From NCBI GenBank assembly GCA_963704975.1, contig CAVPIK010000003.1:124001-188000 (forward strand): a DNA stretch of 64,000 bases. The letters run 5' to 3'. Under the pieces are notes generated by a model. It did not search any database and was not told where the DNA came from. It was given only the letters and a program-made list of their open reading frames with translations. The position numbers and the translations under genes were made by a program. The first letter of the stretch is position 1; each line of letters opens with the position of its first letter. Below are positions 1-9,123 of this stretch, one piece after another. The DNA comes from JAGNDO01 sp963704975 (lineage in GTDB: Bacteria > Chloroflexota > Anaerolineae > Caldilineales > Caldilineaceae).

Positions 1-357
1 CTGGCCCTCGCCTTGGACGTGGCCGAGAAGGAAGACGGCTTCGTGGTCAAGGCGTCGGTCCCCGGCATCAACCCGGATGATCTGGACATCAGCCTGACCA
101 ACGATGTGCTGACCATCCGCGGCGAAACCAAGGCCGACACGGAGATCGACGAGGAGACCTACCACCTGCGGGAACGGCGTTACGGCAGCTTCATGCGCAG
201 CATCACCCTGCCCGTGCCCGTGCAGTCCGACAAGGTGGACGCCGCCTACGACAACGGCGTGTTGACCCTCACCCTGCCCAAGGCCGAGGAACTGCGTCCC
301 AAGAAGATCGCCATCAACGCCAATGGGCAAAAGACCATCGAGGCCAAGCAGAAGTAA
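1..357 (+). CDS. Hsp20/alpha-crystallin small heat-shock protein (5' end outside window)
   Basis: ATP-independent holdase that binds unfolding cytosolic proteins. The reading frame is open from base 1, so the N-terminus is cut by the window edge; 118 residues are visible. They form an alpha-crystallin domain: an opening beta-strand region (DVAEKEDGFVVKASVPG), a middle R-rich strand (YHLRERRYGSFMRS) and the family signature GVLTLTLPK near residue 91, then a short Lys-rich tail with the conserved RPKKI. A strong stem-loop follows about 35 bases after the stop, so the gene ends its transcript here. Identification is secure; the missing N-terminal arm cannot be judged. Confidence 0.93.
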   Translation: MALALDVAEKEDGFVVKASVPGINPDDLDISLTNDVLTIRGETKADTEIDEETYHLRERRYGSFMRSITLPVPVQSDKVDAAYDNGVLTLTLPKAEELRPKKIAINANGQKTIEAKQK

Positions 358-390
358 CCGAGTGATGGCGAAGCACATCTAAGTTGATAG

Positions 391-437
391 GTGCGGGGCT
401 AGTTGATCGTCTCAGCTAGCCCCGCACATTTGTTTTG
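391..437 (+). terminator. Rho-independent terminator after hsp20
   Basis: A perfect 12-bp stem (391-402 with 416-427) and a 13-base loop are followed by a T-rich stretch. It separates hsp20 from the thioredoxin gene. Confidence 0.85.
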
Positions 438-472
438 ACCGAATCTACTTATCCACAAATGGAGACCCACCC

Positions 473-1168
473 ATGCCCATTTCCGCCCCAATTCATACCA
501 ATCAACAGAGCATTGACCGAGTGCTGGCCGCGGGATTGCCCGTGGTGCTGGCCTTTTGGCGATCTACGGACGCCAACCTGCGCCAGACTGAATCCATGTT
601 GGATAGCTTGGCCGCTGCCCACGCGGGCAAGGCGCTGATCGCCCGCATCAATTTGGGCGACGAGGCCGCCCTGGCTGGGCGCTTTGGCGTTGGGGCTACC
701 CCGGCATATGGGTTTGGGAAAGGTGGAAAGGTCGAGGGAACGGCGATCAGTGGGTTGGCCGAGGGCGATCTGAAGGCGTGGCTGGCCTATTTGGTCGGGA
801 GTGGCCCCAAGCCCCCAGTGGCGGCACCCGAAAAATCCGCTGGCGGCGACAAGCCCCTCACCCTGACGGATCGTAATTTTGACCAAATCATCGCCGGGGA
901 TCAACCTGTGCTGGTGGATTTTTGGGCGCCCTGGTGCGGACCGTGTCGCATGGTGGCCCCGACCATCGAGGAGATGGCACGAGATTTTGCGGGGAAAGCC
1001 GTGGTGGGCAAGCTCAACGTGGACGAAAACCAGGATACCTCCCAGCGCTACCGCATCATGAGCATCCCGACGTTGGGCATTTTTAAGAAGGGCAAGCTGG
1101 TGGATCAAATGGTTGGGGTGCAGCCCGCATCGGTGATCCGGCAGCGGCTGCAACGAGCGATGGGCTGA
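473..1168 (+). CDS. Two-domain thioredoxin, N-terminal domain lacking the active-site cysteines
   Basis: Cytosolic disulfide reductase of 231 residues built from two thioredoxin folds. The C-terminal domain (about residues 125-231) is canonical: FWAPWCGPC with the redox cysteines at 155 and 158, and the cis-proline in SIPTL. The N-terminal domain (1-105) keeps the fold cues (VVLAFW, then VGATPAY with the cis-proline) but has STDANL where the CxxC would be, so it cannot do dithiol chemistry and may serve binding. A Pro/Ala-rich linker joins them. Most bacterial thioredoxins are about 105 residues; a redox-dead domain fused in front resembles thioredoxin/co-chaperone fusions. A strong terminator follows. 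Confidence 0.88.
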   Translation: MPISAPIHTNQQSIDRVLAAGLPVVLAFWRSTDANLRQTESMLDSLAAAHAGKALIARINLGDEAALAGRFGVGATPAYGFGKGGKVEGTAISGLAEGDLKAWLAYLVGSGPKPPVAAPEKSAGGDKPLTLTDRNFDQIIAGDQPVLVDFWAPWCGPCRMVAPTIEEMARDFAGKAVVGKLNVDENQDTSQRYRIMSIPTLGIFKKGKLVDQMVGVQPASVIRQRLQRAMG

Positions 1169-1173
1169 TTCGG

Positions 1174-1228
1174 AAAAGGCGACGCCGGGGGCAAAAGATC
1201 ATCTTTTGCCCCCGGCGTCGCCTTTTTT
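1174..1228. terminator. Bidirectional terminator between convergent genes
   Basis: A near-perfect 26-bp stem (1174-1199 with 1201-1226) begins with an A-run and ends with a T-run. It can end both the thioredoxin transcript and the oppositely oriented gene at 1248-1592. Confidence 0.9.
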
Positions 1229-1247
1229 TGTCAAGATTTTGCTGCGA

Positions 1248-1592
1248 TTAGGCCCGGCTCTCCAGGTACAACAGGACGACCAGAATGACTTCGACCGATT
1301 TGTCGAAATAGGCCAGGGCGTCTTTGGTGCCAGTGGGGATCCAGGCGATCACCGTGATGGCGGCAAAGGCCATCAAGGCGAAGCGGATCTGGCGCTGTTT
1401 GGGGGATAGTTGTGGCACAAAGTAAAGACCGGTGACCAGTGCGCTATATCCGATGAAGTTAAAGAGAAATAGTACGCCCAGAGCATCGGGCAACATCTTG
1501 ATGCCCAGGACGAGGTGGATAAGTGCGGTGATCACGGTCAACCCGATAATCACCCTTTGAGATGTGCCCAGTTCCCGCCTGCGTTGATTCAT
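1248..1592 (-). CDS. Small multi-pass membrane protein, unknown function
   Basis: A 114-residue protein with about four hydrophobic segments (VIIGLTVITALIHLVLGI, ALGVLFLFNFIGYSALVTGLYFV, FALMAFAAITVIAWIP, VEVILVVLLYL) and short charged loops. An AAGGAG site lies 7 bases before the second of two adjacent ATGs, which favours this start over the ATG three bases upstream. I do not recognise a named family. It lies downstream of the two-component genes on the same strand, separated by 133 bases. Confidence 0.6.
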   Translation of the reverse strand: MNQRRRELGTSQRVIIGLTVITALIHLVLGIKMLPDALGVLFLFNFIGYSALVTGLYFVPQLSPKQRQIRFALMAFAAITVIAWIPTGTKDALAYFDKSVEVILVVLLYLESRA

Positions 1593-1725
1593 CATGTTCT
1601 CCTTTTGGCTGTGGGACGGCCATTTCGTGGACGCAAAAACAGCGGGTCCACGGGTCAGAGCGCCACTGGCAATTTACACCATTTTGGGCGTCTGTGCAAT
1701 CGGTTGAATTCTGGTCTGGCCATTT

Positions 1726-2382
1726 CTACAGCAGCCCTAATTCTCGCCCCCGCAACGCAGCCTGGGTGCGGTCGCGGACGCCGATCTTGCCCAGGATGTT
1801 GGTGACATAATTCTTGACCGTGCCCTCGGCCAGGAAGAGGCGGTCGGCGATCTCCCGGTTGGAGAGACCGTCGGCCAGGGCGCGCAGGACCTCGACTTCC
1901 CGCTCGGTGAGGGGTTCGGCCAGGCCCGCGTTGACCGGGCGGGCCGGGGCGGAGAAGCGGGCGAACTGGGCCATCACCTTGCGGGTCACCGCCGGGTCCA
2001 GCAGGGCGTCCCCCCGCATGACCGTGCGGATGGCGTTGGCCAACTCCTCCCCGGACGCGGCTTTGAGCAGATAGCCCAGGGCGCCGGCCCGCAGCCCCTC
2101 GAAGACATATTCATCGTTGTCAAAGGTGGTCAGGATGATCACCCGGGGCGACCGGTGCAGGCTGTTGAGCTGCCGGGTGGCCTCCACGCCGTCCATGCCG
2201 GGCATGTTGACATCCATGAGCACGATGTCCGGGGTCAAGGTGGCGTAGAGATCCACGCCGGTTTGGCCGTCCCCCGCCTCGCCCACCACCTCGATATCGT
2301 CTTCCAATTCCAACAACGTGCGCAGACCGTCCCGCATCAGGCGTTGATCGTCAACCAGCAGGACTCGGATTGGGTGGGTCAT
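1726..2382 (-). CDS. NarL/LuxR-family response regulator
   Basis: DNA-binding response regulator of 218 residues. Receiver domain at 1-125: acidic pair DD in LLVDDQ (11-12), phospho-acceptor Asp57 in VLMDVNMPGMDG, and switch Thr in IILTTF. LuxR-type helix-turn-helix at about 150-215, with the typical LTEREVEVLRALADGLSNREIA and GTVKNYVTNILGKIG. It starts 10 bases after the stop of the histidine kinase, so the two form a classic kinase-regulator operon read from 4852 downwards. Confidence 0.95.
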   Translation of the reverse strand: MTHPIRVLLVDDQRLMRDGLRTLLELEDDIEVVGEAGDGQTGVDLYATLTPDIVLMDVNMPGMDGVEATRQLNSLHRSPRVIILTTFDNDEYVFEGLRAGALGYLLKAASGEELANAIRTVMRGDALLDPAVTRKVMAQFARFSAPARPVNAGLAEPLTEREVEVLRALADGLSNREIADRLFLAEGTVKNYVTNILGKIGVRDRTQAALRGRELGLL

Positions 2383-2392
2383 GGGGTGGCTC

Positions 2393-3567
2393 CTAACTTG
2401 GCAAGGTCATTTCGATCTGTGTGCCGCCGCCGGGGCGGGGGGAGAAGTGGAAGTCGCCGCCCAACTCGGTGGCCCGTTCGCCCAGGCCGCGCAGACCGAA
2501 GCCGCCGCTGGGCGAATCTTCGGACAGACCGACGCCATCATCGCACACGCTCAGAACGATGGTGTTTGGGCCTTGGCTGAGGCTGATCCAGGCTTGGCGG
2601 GCCTGGGCATGGCGCTGGATGTTGGTCAATCCCTCTTGGACGGCGCGGAAAAGAGTGTGGCGGACGGTTTCGTCCAAGGCGGGCAGGCTGTCGGGCAGGT
2701 CGAGATGAACGATGGTACCCGTGGCGGTCTGGAATTCCTGGGCCAGACGCAGGATGGAGCGATCCAGGGCCAACTCGTCTTGGATGGGGGTGCGCAGGGC
2801 GGCCACCGTGCGGCGCAGTTCGTTCAAGCCCTTCCACCACCTGCTCCCGCACCACGCCCACCATCTGCTCGGCCTTTTCCGGGATTTTTGGGGATCAGCC
2901 GTTGCGCCCCTTCGAGCTGCACCGCGGCCACGGTCAGGCGATGGCCCAGGGTGTCGTGCATCTCCCGGGCCATGCGGTTGCGCTCCTCGGCCACGGCGAA
3001 GGCTTCGGCCTGGGTCGTGTATTCCTGGAGCCGGGCGTGGGAGCGTTGCAACTCTTCCAGCAGATGTTGGCTCTCTTTGCGGGCGGCGTCCGCCTCTTTG
3101 GAGGCCACCATGAAGCTGGCGATGGCGAAGTAGCCTGCGCCCAGGGCGATGCTCTGGGTGATGGCCACGGACAGGGGGGTGAACTGCATCAGGGTGACGA
3201 AGCTGAGCAGGGCCAGGACCCCGACCCACAGGATGGCTCCGTTGCGGCTCAACAGCCCGGCAGCTTGGGCGCTGATCACAAAATTGAGCACGTAGACGGC
3301 GGTGAAGGTGACCCCCAAAAAGGGCAGCACATTGACCCCGGCGGTCATGAGGATCAAATAGACAACACGCACCCAGATCGGCGCCTTCTCGTTGGGGTCA
3401 AAGATAAATCCCACCAGCAGCCCCAAGATCAGCGTAATCACCAACCATAGCCATTGGCCGTCGGGCGAATAGGTGATGATGCCATAGCTGCCCATGACGA
3501 GCACGGTGAGCAGCCCGGCCACAGAAGCCATCCAGTTCGTGCGTATATCCTTCAGGGTGTGAAACAT
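2393..3567 (-). CDS. Membrane sensor histidine kinase, HisKA_3 type (two indels)
   Basis: Partner kinase of the NarL-type regulator, about 390 residues after correction. The N-terminus has roughly six membrane segments and no obvious extracellular sensor domain, so it probably senses the membrane or an intramembrane ligand. A coiled linker (about 155-200) leads to the dimerisation/phospho-acceptor motif EERNRMAREMHDTLGH, with the conserved His, and then to a HATPase_c domain (CDDGVGL, GFGLRGLGERA). Two extra bases, near 2880 and 2826, throw the frame. Removing them joins LIPKNPEKAEQ to VEGLNELRRTVAAL, the expected HisKA_3 continuation. The upstream membrane-protein gene ends 5 bases before this start. 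Confidence 0.9.
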
Positions 3568-3571
3568 GCGC

Positions 3572-4852
3572 TTATTCTCCGGTCATCTCCCCAGCCAGGG
3601 TCATGGCCGGACGTTTGCCATAGGTGATCCACCGCCACAGCCACTCCATGGGGCCAAAGCGGAAGCGGCCCAGCCACCACATGCTCCACGGGATCTGGAG
3701 CAGATAGATCACCAGGGCCAGCCCCAACCCGGCGGCCGCGCCCACGGTGCCATATCTGCCCAGCCCATAGCTGTAGAAAATCAACGTGCAGATGAGGGAT
3801 TGGAGCAGATAGTTGGTCAGGGCCATGCGCCCCACATAGGAGAGGGGGGTCAGGAGCCGGTGGCCGGTTTGGGTGCGGAAGAGCAGGGTCAGCCCGCTCA
3901 TGTAGGCCAGGGCCAGGGCCGGTGCGCCGTAGGTTTGGCCCACCAAGGCCAGCATCAACTGGCCCGAAGGGATGTTGCGGCTGACATCCTGAATCATGGT
4001 AACATAAAGGCCATTGCCCAGCACGCCGATGATCAACCCCCAGACGAAGACCCGCTTGATCAGGGGCAGATGCTCGTCAATGGCGAAGAAGATGCGCCGC
4101 TTGCCCGCATAGAGGCCCAAGAGAAACATGGCCAGGACGTTGAAGGCGATGAAGGGCCAGGTGGAGAACATGAAGTTCATGTCCCGCACCCGCTGGCCGG
4201 TGATCTCGCCAAAGCTGCCCGTGGCGTAGATGGTGTCGGCCTGGACCATTTGGTCGGCCATGATCTGGGTCTGCTCGACAAAGACCTGGTCGATCATCTC
4301 TGCGCCTTCCGGGGTCATGCGCCCCAGTTCGATCATCCCCCACAGCCCCAGGTTGATCAACAGGGGGATGAGCAGACAGATGAACGACCAGATCAACAGG
4401 GTGCGGGGCTTGCGGTTGCGGAAGAAGAGCAGCAAGATCACCCCAAAGACCGCATACGCGATCAAAATGTCCCCCACCCAGATCAGGTAGGCGTGGACGA
4501 GGCCGATGATCAGCAGCGCGCCCATGCGCCGCAGCCACAGGGGCACAAAGTTGACCCCCCGCTCCTGGGCCCGGGCATATTGGATGGCCATGCCCAGGCC
4601 AAAGAGAAACGAGAAGGTGGAGTAAAACTTGCCCTCGGCGGCAAAGGTGACAAACCAGCGGGCCGCCTGATCCAAAGGGCCGTGGATGGCCAACATGCCG
4701 TTGACCATGGCATAGACCGAGTTGGTGAACAGCTCCATGTTGACCAGCAAGATGCCCAGCAGGGCAAAGCCCCGCAGCACATCAATGGTCTGCACCCGCT
4801 GGGTGGGGCGAACCGGGGCGGCGTAGTGATTGGAACCACTGTCAGTTGTCAT
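3572..4852 (-). CDS. DUF418-family multi-pass membrane protein (YeiB-like)
   Basis: Integral membrane protein of 426 residues. It opens with the family's RVQTIDVLRGFALLGILLVNM and has about nine further hydrophobic segments ending in the C-terminal DUF418 block (PLSYVGRMALTNYLLQSL, then a Trp-rich GPMEWLWR). The ATG at 4852 has an AGAGGAGACC ribosome site; a longer frame to 4903 uses TTG and has none. Function in this family is unsettled; the N-terminal part resembles acyltransferase-like membrane domains. It is the first gene of a tightly packed set with the histidine kinase and response regulator, suggesting that they act together. Confidence 0.88.
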   Translation of the reverse strand: MTTDSGSNHYAAPVRPTQRVQTIDVLRGFALLGILLVNMELFTNSVYAMVNGMLAIHGPLDQAARWFVTFAAEGKFYSTFSFLFGLGMAIQYARAQERGVNFVPLWLRRMGALLIIGLVHAYLIWVGDILIAYAVFGVILLLFFRNRKPRTLLIWSFICLLIPLLINLGLWGMIELGRMTPEGAEMIDQVFVEQTQIMADQMVQADTIYATGSFGEITGQRVRDMNFMFSTWPFIAFNVLAMFLLGLYAGKRRIFFAIDEHLPLIKRVFVWGLIIGVLGNGLYVTMIQDVSRNIPSGQLMLALVGQTYGAPALALAYMSGLTLLFRTQTGHRLLTPLSYVGRMALTNYLLQSLICTLIFYSYGLGRYGTVGAAAGLGLALVIYLLQIPWSMWWLGRFRFGPMEWLWRWITYGKRPAMTLAGEMTGE

Positions 4853-4941
4853 GTTTGGTCTCCTCTTGGGGTTGCCAGAAAAAATCAACACAGCACTCGT
4901 CAATCATCAGACAATCTTGTCTTCATGTCAAACTGGTTGGC

Positions 4942-5661
4942 CTAGTCACCGCTGGCGGCCAGGGCCGGGGCGATGACTTGGGACGGGGTGAATTTGCGCC
5001 GATAGTGCTTGATCCAAACCCCAATCAAGACGCCGCCGATGACGCCGGGGGCCACCCACACGATCCAGACAAGGTCGAAGGCGGGCAGGCGGGGGGCCAC
5101 GGTCTGCACCAGGAAAGCGGTGACGGTGGCGATATACGCCCCCAACATGCGCTCCATGTGATAATACCACCACCAGCGCCGATCCGCGGCGGGCTGGCGG
5201 AAGAGACGCAGGTCCACAACTCCCTGGTTGAAGACAAAGAGGCCGAAGACCAAGGGCAGGATGGCGAAGGTCAGGCTGGACCCAGGCCGCTGGTTGAGCA
5301 GGGCGTTGATGCCCCATCCGATCAAGCCCGTGCCGGCGGCCAGGGCGAGCCAAGCGGCCATGCGGTCAAAGAGCGGGGCGGCCCCGGCCAAAGCCCGCTT
5401 GCGATAGAGCACCCGGTAGCCGGTCAGGGCCGAATAGAAGCTCATGGCCGTCACCCCGGCCAGGAAGGGGTTGAAGCGGAAGAAGAGCATGCCCACGGCG
5501 CTGAGGCAGATGGCGAACATGGCCCAAAAGTAGACCTTGCCCCAACGACGATGGGCCGTGCCGCCTTTGTGGACGATCATGGCCACCGGGGCCACGAGCA
5601 AGGCGGTGATCCCGGCCAGGATGTGCAGGGTGATGATGGCGGTGTGGATGATGGAAAGCAT
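4942..5661 (-). CDS. Multi-pass membrane protein, DUF2306-like
   Basis: A 239-residue protein with seven or so membrane helices. Features typical of DUF2306-like proteins: HTAIITLHILAGITALLVAP at the N-terminus, then HRRWGKVYFWAM, a His/Arg/Trp motif at a membrane edge, and a central RMAAWLALAAGTGLIGWG. The ATG at 5661 has GGAG seven bases upstream, so the longer frame to 5727 is not used. It is 89 bases upstream of the DUF418 gene on the same strand and may be co-transcribed with the signalling genes. Function unknown. Confidence 0.65.
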   Translation of the reverse strand: MLSIIHTAIITLHILAGITALLVAPVAMIVHKGGTAHRRWGKVYFWAMFAICLSAVGMLFFRFNPFLAGVTAMSFYSALTGYRVLYRKRALAGAAPLFDRMAAWLALAAGTGLIGWGINALLNQRPGSSLTFAILPLVFGLFVFNQGVVDLRLFRQPAADRRWWWYYHMERMLGAYIATVTAFLVQTVAPRLPAFDLVWIVWVAPGVIGGVLIGVWIKHYRRKFTPSQVIAPALAASGD

Positions 5662-5790
5662 GATTGTCTCCGGTTTGGCGAGATAAATGATGGCTTGGGC
5701 GAATTCCTTGTCCCCAGAATAGGCCAAACCGGGTCACCCTCGCCAGTGCCGGAGGTAATATGCCGGGTCACATGCCGGGCACATCCCCGC

Positions 5791-5817
5791 TCGTTCCCAT
5801 GCTCCGCGTGGGAACGA
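5791..5817. repeat. REP-like GTTCCCA palindrome in a 365-base gene-free stretch
   Basis: An 11-base stem around CTCCG (TCGTTCCCATG against CGTGGGAACGA) resembles the dispersed GTTCCCACGC...GCGTGGGAAC palindromes of many environmental bacteria. Just before it, ATGCCGGGTCAC and ATGCCGGGCACA form a short direct repeat. The rest of 5662-6026 shows no gene. Confidence 0.55.
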
Positions 5818-5978
5818 GAATAGCCATCTTGTTGCGGAAATTCACCCCTGGCGTTAGAGATGCGTTTGCATTCCATCAGCAAATCGTTGAATCACCCCGA
5901 AACAGCCCCTTTGCGTCGCCCCAATCTTTGACAGCGTGCCCTCCTCGGCTTATGATCAACCCATTACATAAGCACCCA

Positions 5979-6010
5979 AAATCAACCAATCAACCAATCA
6001 ACCAATTAAT
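5979..6010 (+). repeat. CAATCAAC tandem word array before htpG
   Basis: About four copies of an 8-base word (CAATCAAC) end 4 bases before the CCGGAGG ribosome site of htpG, so they lie in its presumed leader. The same word recurs before or between genes at about 14145, 16188 and 60448. Confidence 0.75.
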
Positions 6011-6026
6011 CTCTCCGGAGGTTCCT

Positions 6027-8035
6027 ATGACAGACACCACAACCACCGCTCCCGAATCCATGCAGTACCGCACGGAAGTCAAGCAGTTGCTCAACATCCT
6101 GGCCCACTCCCTCTACACGGACCGGGAGATCTTTCTGCGCGAGCTGATCTCCAACGCCTCGGATGCCCTCAACCGCATCCAGTTTGAACTGCTCACCAAC
6201 CACGATGTGCTGGACCACGACCGGGAGCTGGCCATCTGGCTGGAGACCGACCGGGAGGCCCACACCCTCACCATCCGGGACAGCGGCATCGGCATGACCC
6301 ACGACGAGCTGATCGAAAATCTGGGCACCATCGCCCATTCCGGGGCCAAGACCTTCCTGGCCAATGCCCAGGAGAAGCAGGCCACCTTGGAGGAGATCAT
6401 CGGCCAGTTTGGCGTGGGCTTCTACTCGGTCTTTATGGTGGCCGAGCAGGTCAGCGTCACCTCCCGCTCGTTCTTGCCCGACGCCCAGGCCTGGACCTGG
6501 ACCTCCAGCGGCGAGAGCGACTTCACCCTCACCCCGGCGGACAAGGCGGACCGGGGCACCACCATCGTCATCACCCTGAAGCACGAGGGCGACGAGGACG
6601 CCGCCGACTTCGCCGACAATTGGCGCATCGAGCAGGTGGTCAAGAAGCACTCGGACTATGTCAGCTTCCCCATCTATCTGGTCGAAACCAAGCCCGTGCG
6701 TGGACGACGAGGGCGAGGAGACCGGCGAAACCGAGACCACGAACCGCATGATCAACCGGCGCAAGGCCCTGTGGCGGCAAGCCCCGCGGGAGGTCGAGGA
6801 CGCGGCCGAGTACAACGAATTCTACAAGCAGCTCACCTACGATTTCAGCGACCCCACGCTGCACGTGCATCTGGTCACGGACGCGCCGGTGAATGTGCGC
6901 AGCCTGCTCTTTGTGCCCAGCAAGCGGGAACGCAGCAACATGATGGGCATGAACCGGGAGCCGGGCCTCAAGCTCTACAGCCGCAAGGTGCTGATCCAGG
7001 AGCGCAACACGGATCTGCTGCCCGAATATCTGCGCTTTGTGGAGGGCGTGGTGGATTCCGAAGACCTGCCCCTCAACGTCTCCCGGGAGACCGTGCAGTC
7101 CAACCCGGTCATGCGCCAACTCAAGAAGGCGTTGAGCGGTCGGGTGTTGAAGGAGTTGAAGAAGCTGGCCGACGAAGAACCGGCCAAGTACCGGGAATTC
7201 TGGAACGAGTTCGGCGTCTTCCTCAAAGAGGGGGCGGCCACGGACTTCGCCAGCCGGGATTCGGTCGTGGATCTCCTGCGCTTCCACTCCTCCAAGACCG
7301 AAAACCCGGAAGATCTGGTCTCCGCCCAGGAGGTCATCGACCGCATGCCCACGGACCAGGACCGAGATCTACTACGTCCTGGGCGAGAGCCTGAAATCCG
7401 TGGCCCGCAGCCCCCATCTGGACTATTTCCGGGCCAACGGCGTGGAAGTGCTCTATTTGGTGGACCCCATCGACGGCTTCATGACCACGGGCCTGCGGGA
7501 GATCAAGGGCAAGACCCTCAAAAACGTGGACGACGCCGGGCTGGATCTGCCGGAGAAGAGCGACGAGGATGAGGCCAAGGACAAGCCCGAAGCCGTGGAT
7601 GCCTCCGAGTTCACCCCCCTGGTGGACCGCTTCAAAGCCGTCCTGGGCGAGCGGGTGGTGGATGTGCGGGAGAGCAAGCAGTTGGTGGACAACCCGGCCC
7701 GCCTGGTCTCCCCGGAGGACAGCTACGACCGGGACATGCAGCGCATCCGCCGCTTGATGGAGCAGGACTACGAAGTGCCCAAGAAGATCCTGGAGCTAAA
7801 CCGCCGCCACAGCATGGTCGGCAACCTGGCCCACATGGTCGCCGACGACGCCGAGACCGCCCTGGTGGACGCGGCCATCGAGCAACTCTTCGACAACGCC
7901 CTGCTGTTGGAGGGCCTGCATCCCAACCCCGCGGACATGGCCGCCCGCATCCAAATGCTGATGGAAGCCGCCGTGGCCGGGAAGGTCACAAAAGTAGGGG
8001 TTTGGGTTGTGAATAAAAAGAGGCCGACGGATTGA
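6027..8035 (+). CDS. htpG: HtpG (Hsp90) molecular chaperone (frameshifted)
   Basis: Cytosolic ATP-dependent chaperone. N-terminal GHKL ATPase: ELISNASDALNRI, the DSGIGMT glycine box, then GQFGVGFYSVFMVA. Middle domain: NVSRETVQSN and the MKPEQ-like region RMPTDQTEIYYVLGES. The C-terminal dimerisation domain follows. Extra bases at about 6699 and 7360 split the frame; repair gives TKPVVDDEGEE and DQTEIYYV. The nominal end at 8035 adds about 13 residues encoded by the terminator stem. One more extra A in the AAAA run near 7991 would instead end the protein at the TAG of 7995-7997 (about 655 residues), which I think likelier. CCGGAGG ribosome site; ATG at 6027. Confidence 0.95.
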
Positions 8036-8074
8036 AAATCCAGTCGGCCTCTTTTTATTCACAACCCAAACCCT
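7995..8074. terminator. Very long bidirectional terminator, htpG / cytochrome c
   Basis: About 31 base pairs (7997-8028 with 8043-8074, one bulged G) and a 14-base loop lie between two convergent genes. The inner part carries the A-run and T-run of a two-way intrinsic terminator. The outer part extends into the coding ends of both genes. Confidence 0.88.
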
Positions 8075-8937
8075 ATTGCATCAATCCTGCGTCCATCAAC
8101 TTCTCATGCACCAGATTGAACAGATCCGCATCCGCCTGTTCGAGTTCCCCGGCCTCAATCATGGCGACCAAGGTGGCGGCCTGGATCTCCATGCCCGTGC
8201 CCGTCATCTCGGCGGAGGGGTTGTCCACCCGCCATTGGTCCATGTGGTCGTGGACGTGGAGGAACATATCCCCCTCTTCCTGGGTGAAGAGGCCCTGCTC
8301 CACGCCAGCGGCGATCATTTCTGTGCGCTGGGCCTGCTCTGCTGGCCGGGTCAAAGGCGGCCCCGCCCATGCCCATCCCTGGCTGCACCTGCCCTGTGCC
8401 CAAGGCCCGCATATAATTGATCACATCCCAGCGCTGCTCCTCGCTCAGGACCGGCTTCCACGCAATCATGGTCGAGTTGAAGGGGTCAAACGCCCCGCCC
8501 TCGCTGATGCGCCAGAAGAGGTAGTCGTCCCCCATCATCTGGCTGGTGTGGGCGATGGCCGAGGGGGCCGGGTCCAGGGCTGCGCCGGCAGGACCGTCCC
8601 CCATGCCGCCATCGCCGTGGCAGGTGGCGCACAGGGTCGTGTATTGCTGTGCCCCCCGCTCCAGGCTGGCTTCGTCCGCGGCCACGGGACTGGACAGCCC
8701 CTTGTAGTCCGCGGGGATGGGGGCGCTGTGTCGGGCCATCATGCTGTTGCCGCCGCCCATCATACCGCCGCCCATGCCCATCATGCCGTTGCCGGTTGAT
8801 GGGGCCGCCTCTGTGACGGCGGTGGGTGCGGCAGTCGAGGCAGCGTCTGCCGCCGCGGGGGCCGCTTCATTGGCTCCGCAGGCGCTCAGGGCCAGGACAA
8901 AGATGAGGCTGCTAATGACGATCAGGACTTTCTTCAT
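8073..8937 (-). CDS. c-type cytochrome lipoprotein with Met-rich segment (one indel)
   Basis: Exported mono-haem cytochrome, about 287 residues. Signal peptide with lipobox LALSAC, so the protein should be lipid-anchored. An Ala-rich linker is followed by a Met/Gly-rich run (NGMMGMGGGMMGGGNSMM, about residues 50-70), which looks able to bind copper. Haem motif CATCHG near residue 102, distal Met probably in SQMMG or STMIAW; the domain ends in WDVINYMRALG. An extra A near 8345 shifts the frame; beyond it is a helical extension (TQEEGDMFLHVHDHMDQW) of unknown role. GGAG before the second ATG sets the start. Probably an electron carrier; its partner is not identifiable here. Confidence 0.85.
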
Positions 8938-9123
8938 ATTTTGCTCCATATGCGATCGAGGTTAAGATTGAAATTGAATATTTCACAATTTATTGGTGAA
9001 TTATATCGGATTGTTTATTTTTTACTGGTAACCGTGTCGCTGCCTTCCCTGCATCTTAGAGATGATCCGTGACCACAAGGTTACGGCCAAACCAAAAACC
9101 ATACAAATAGAAGGCAGTCTACC

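Noticed and set aside
3566..4945. 459-residue plus-strand ORF
   Set aside because: It is antisense to the DUF418 gene, with His/Gln/Asp/Gly-rich composition typical of a GC-rich shadow frame. The minus-strand product has clear helices and a ribosome site.
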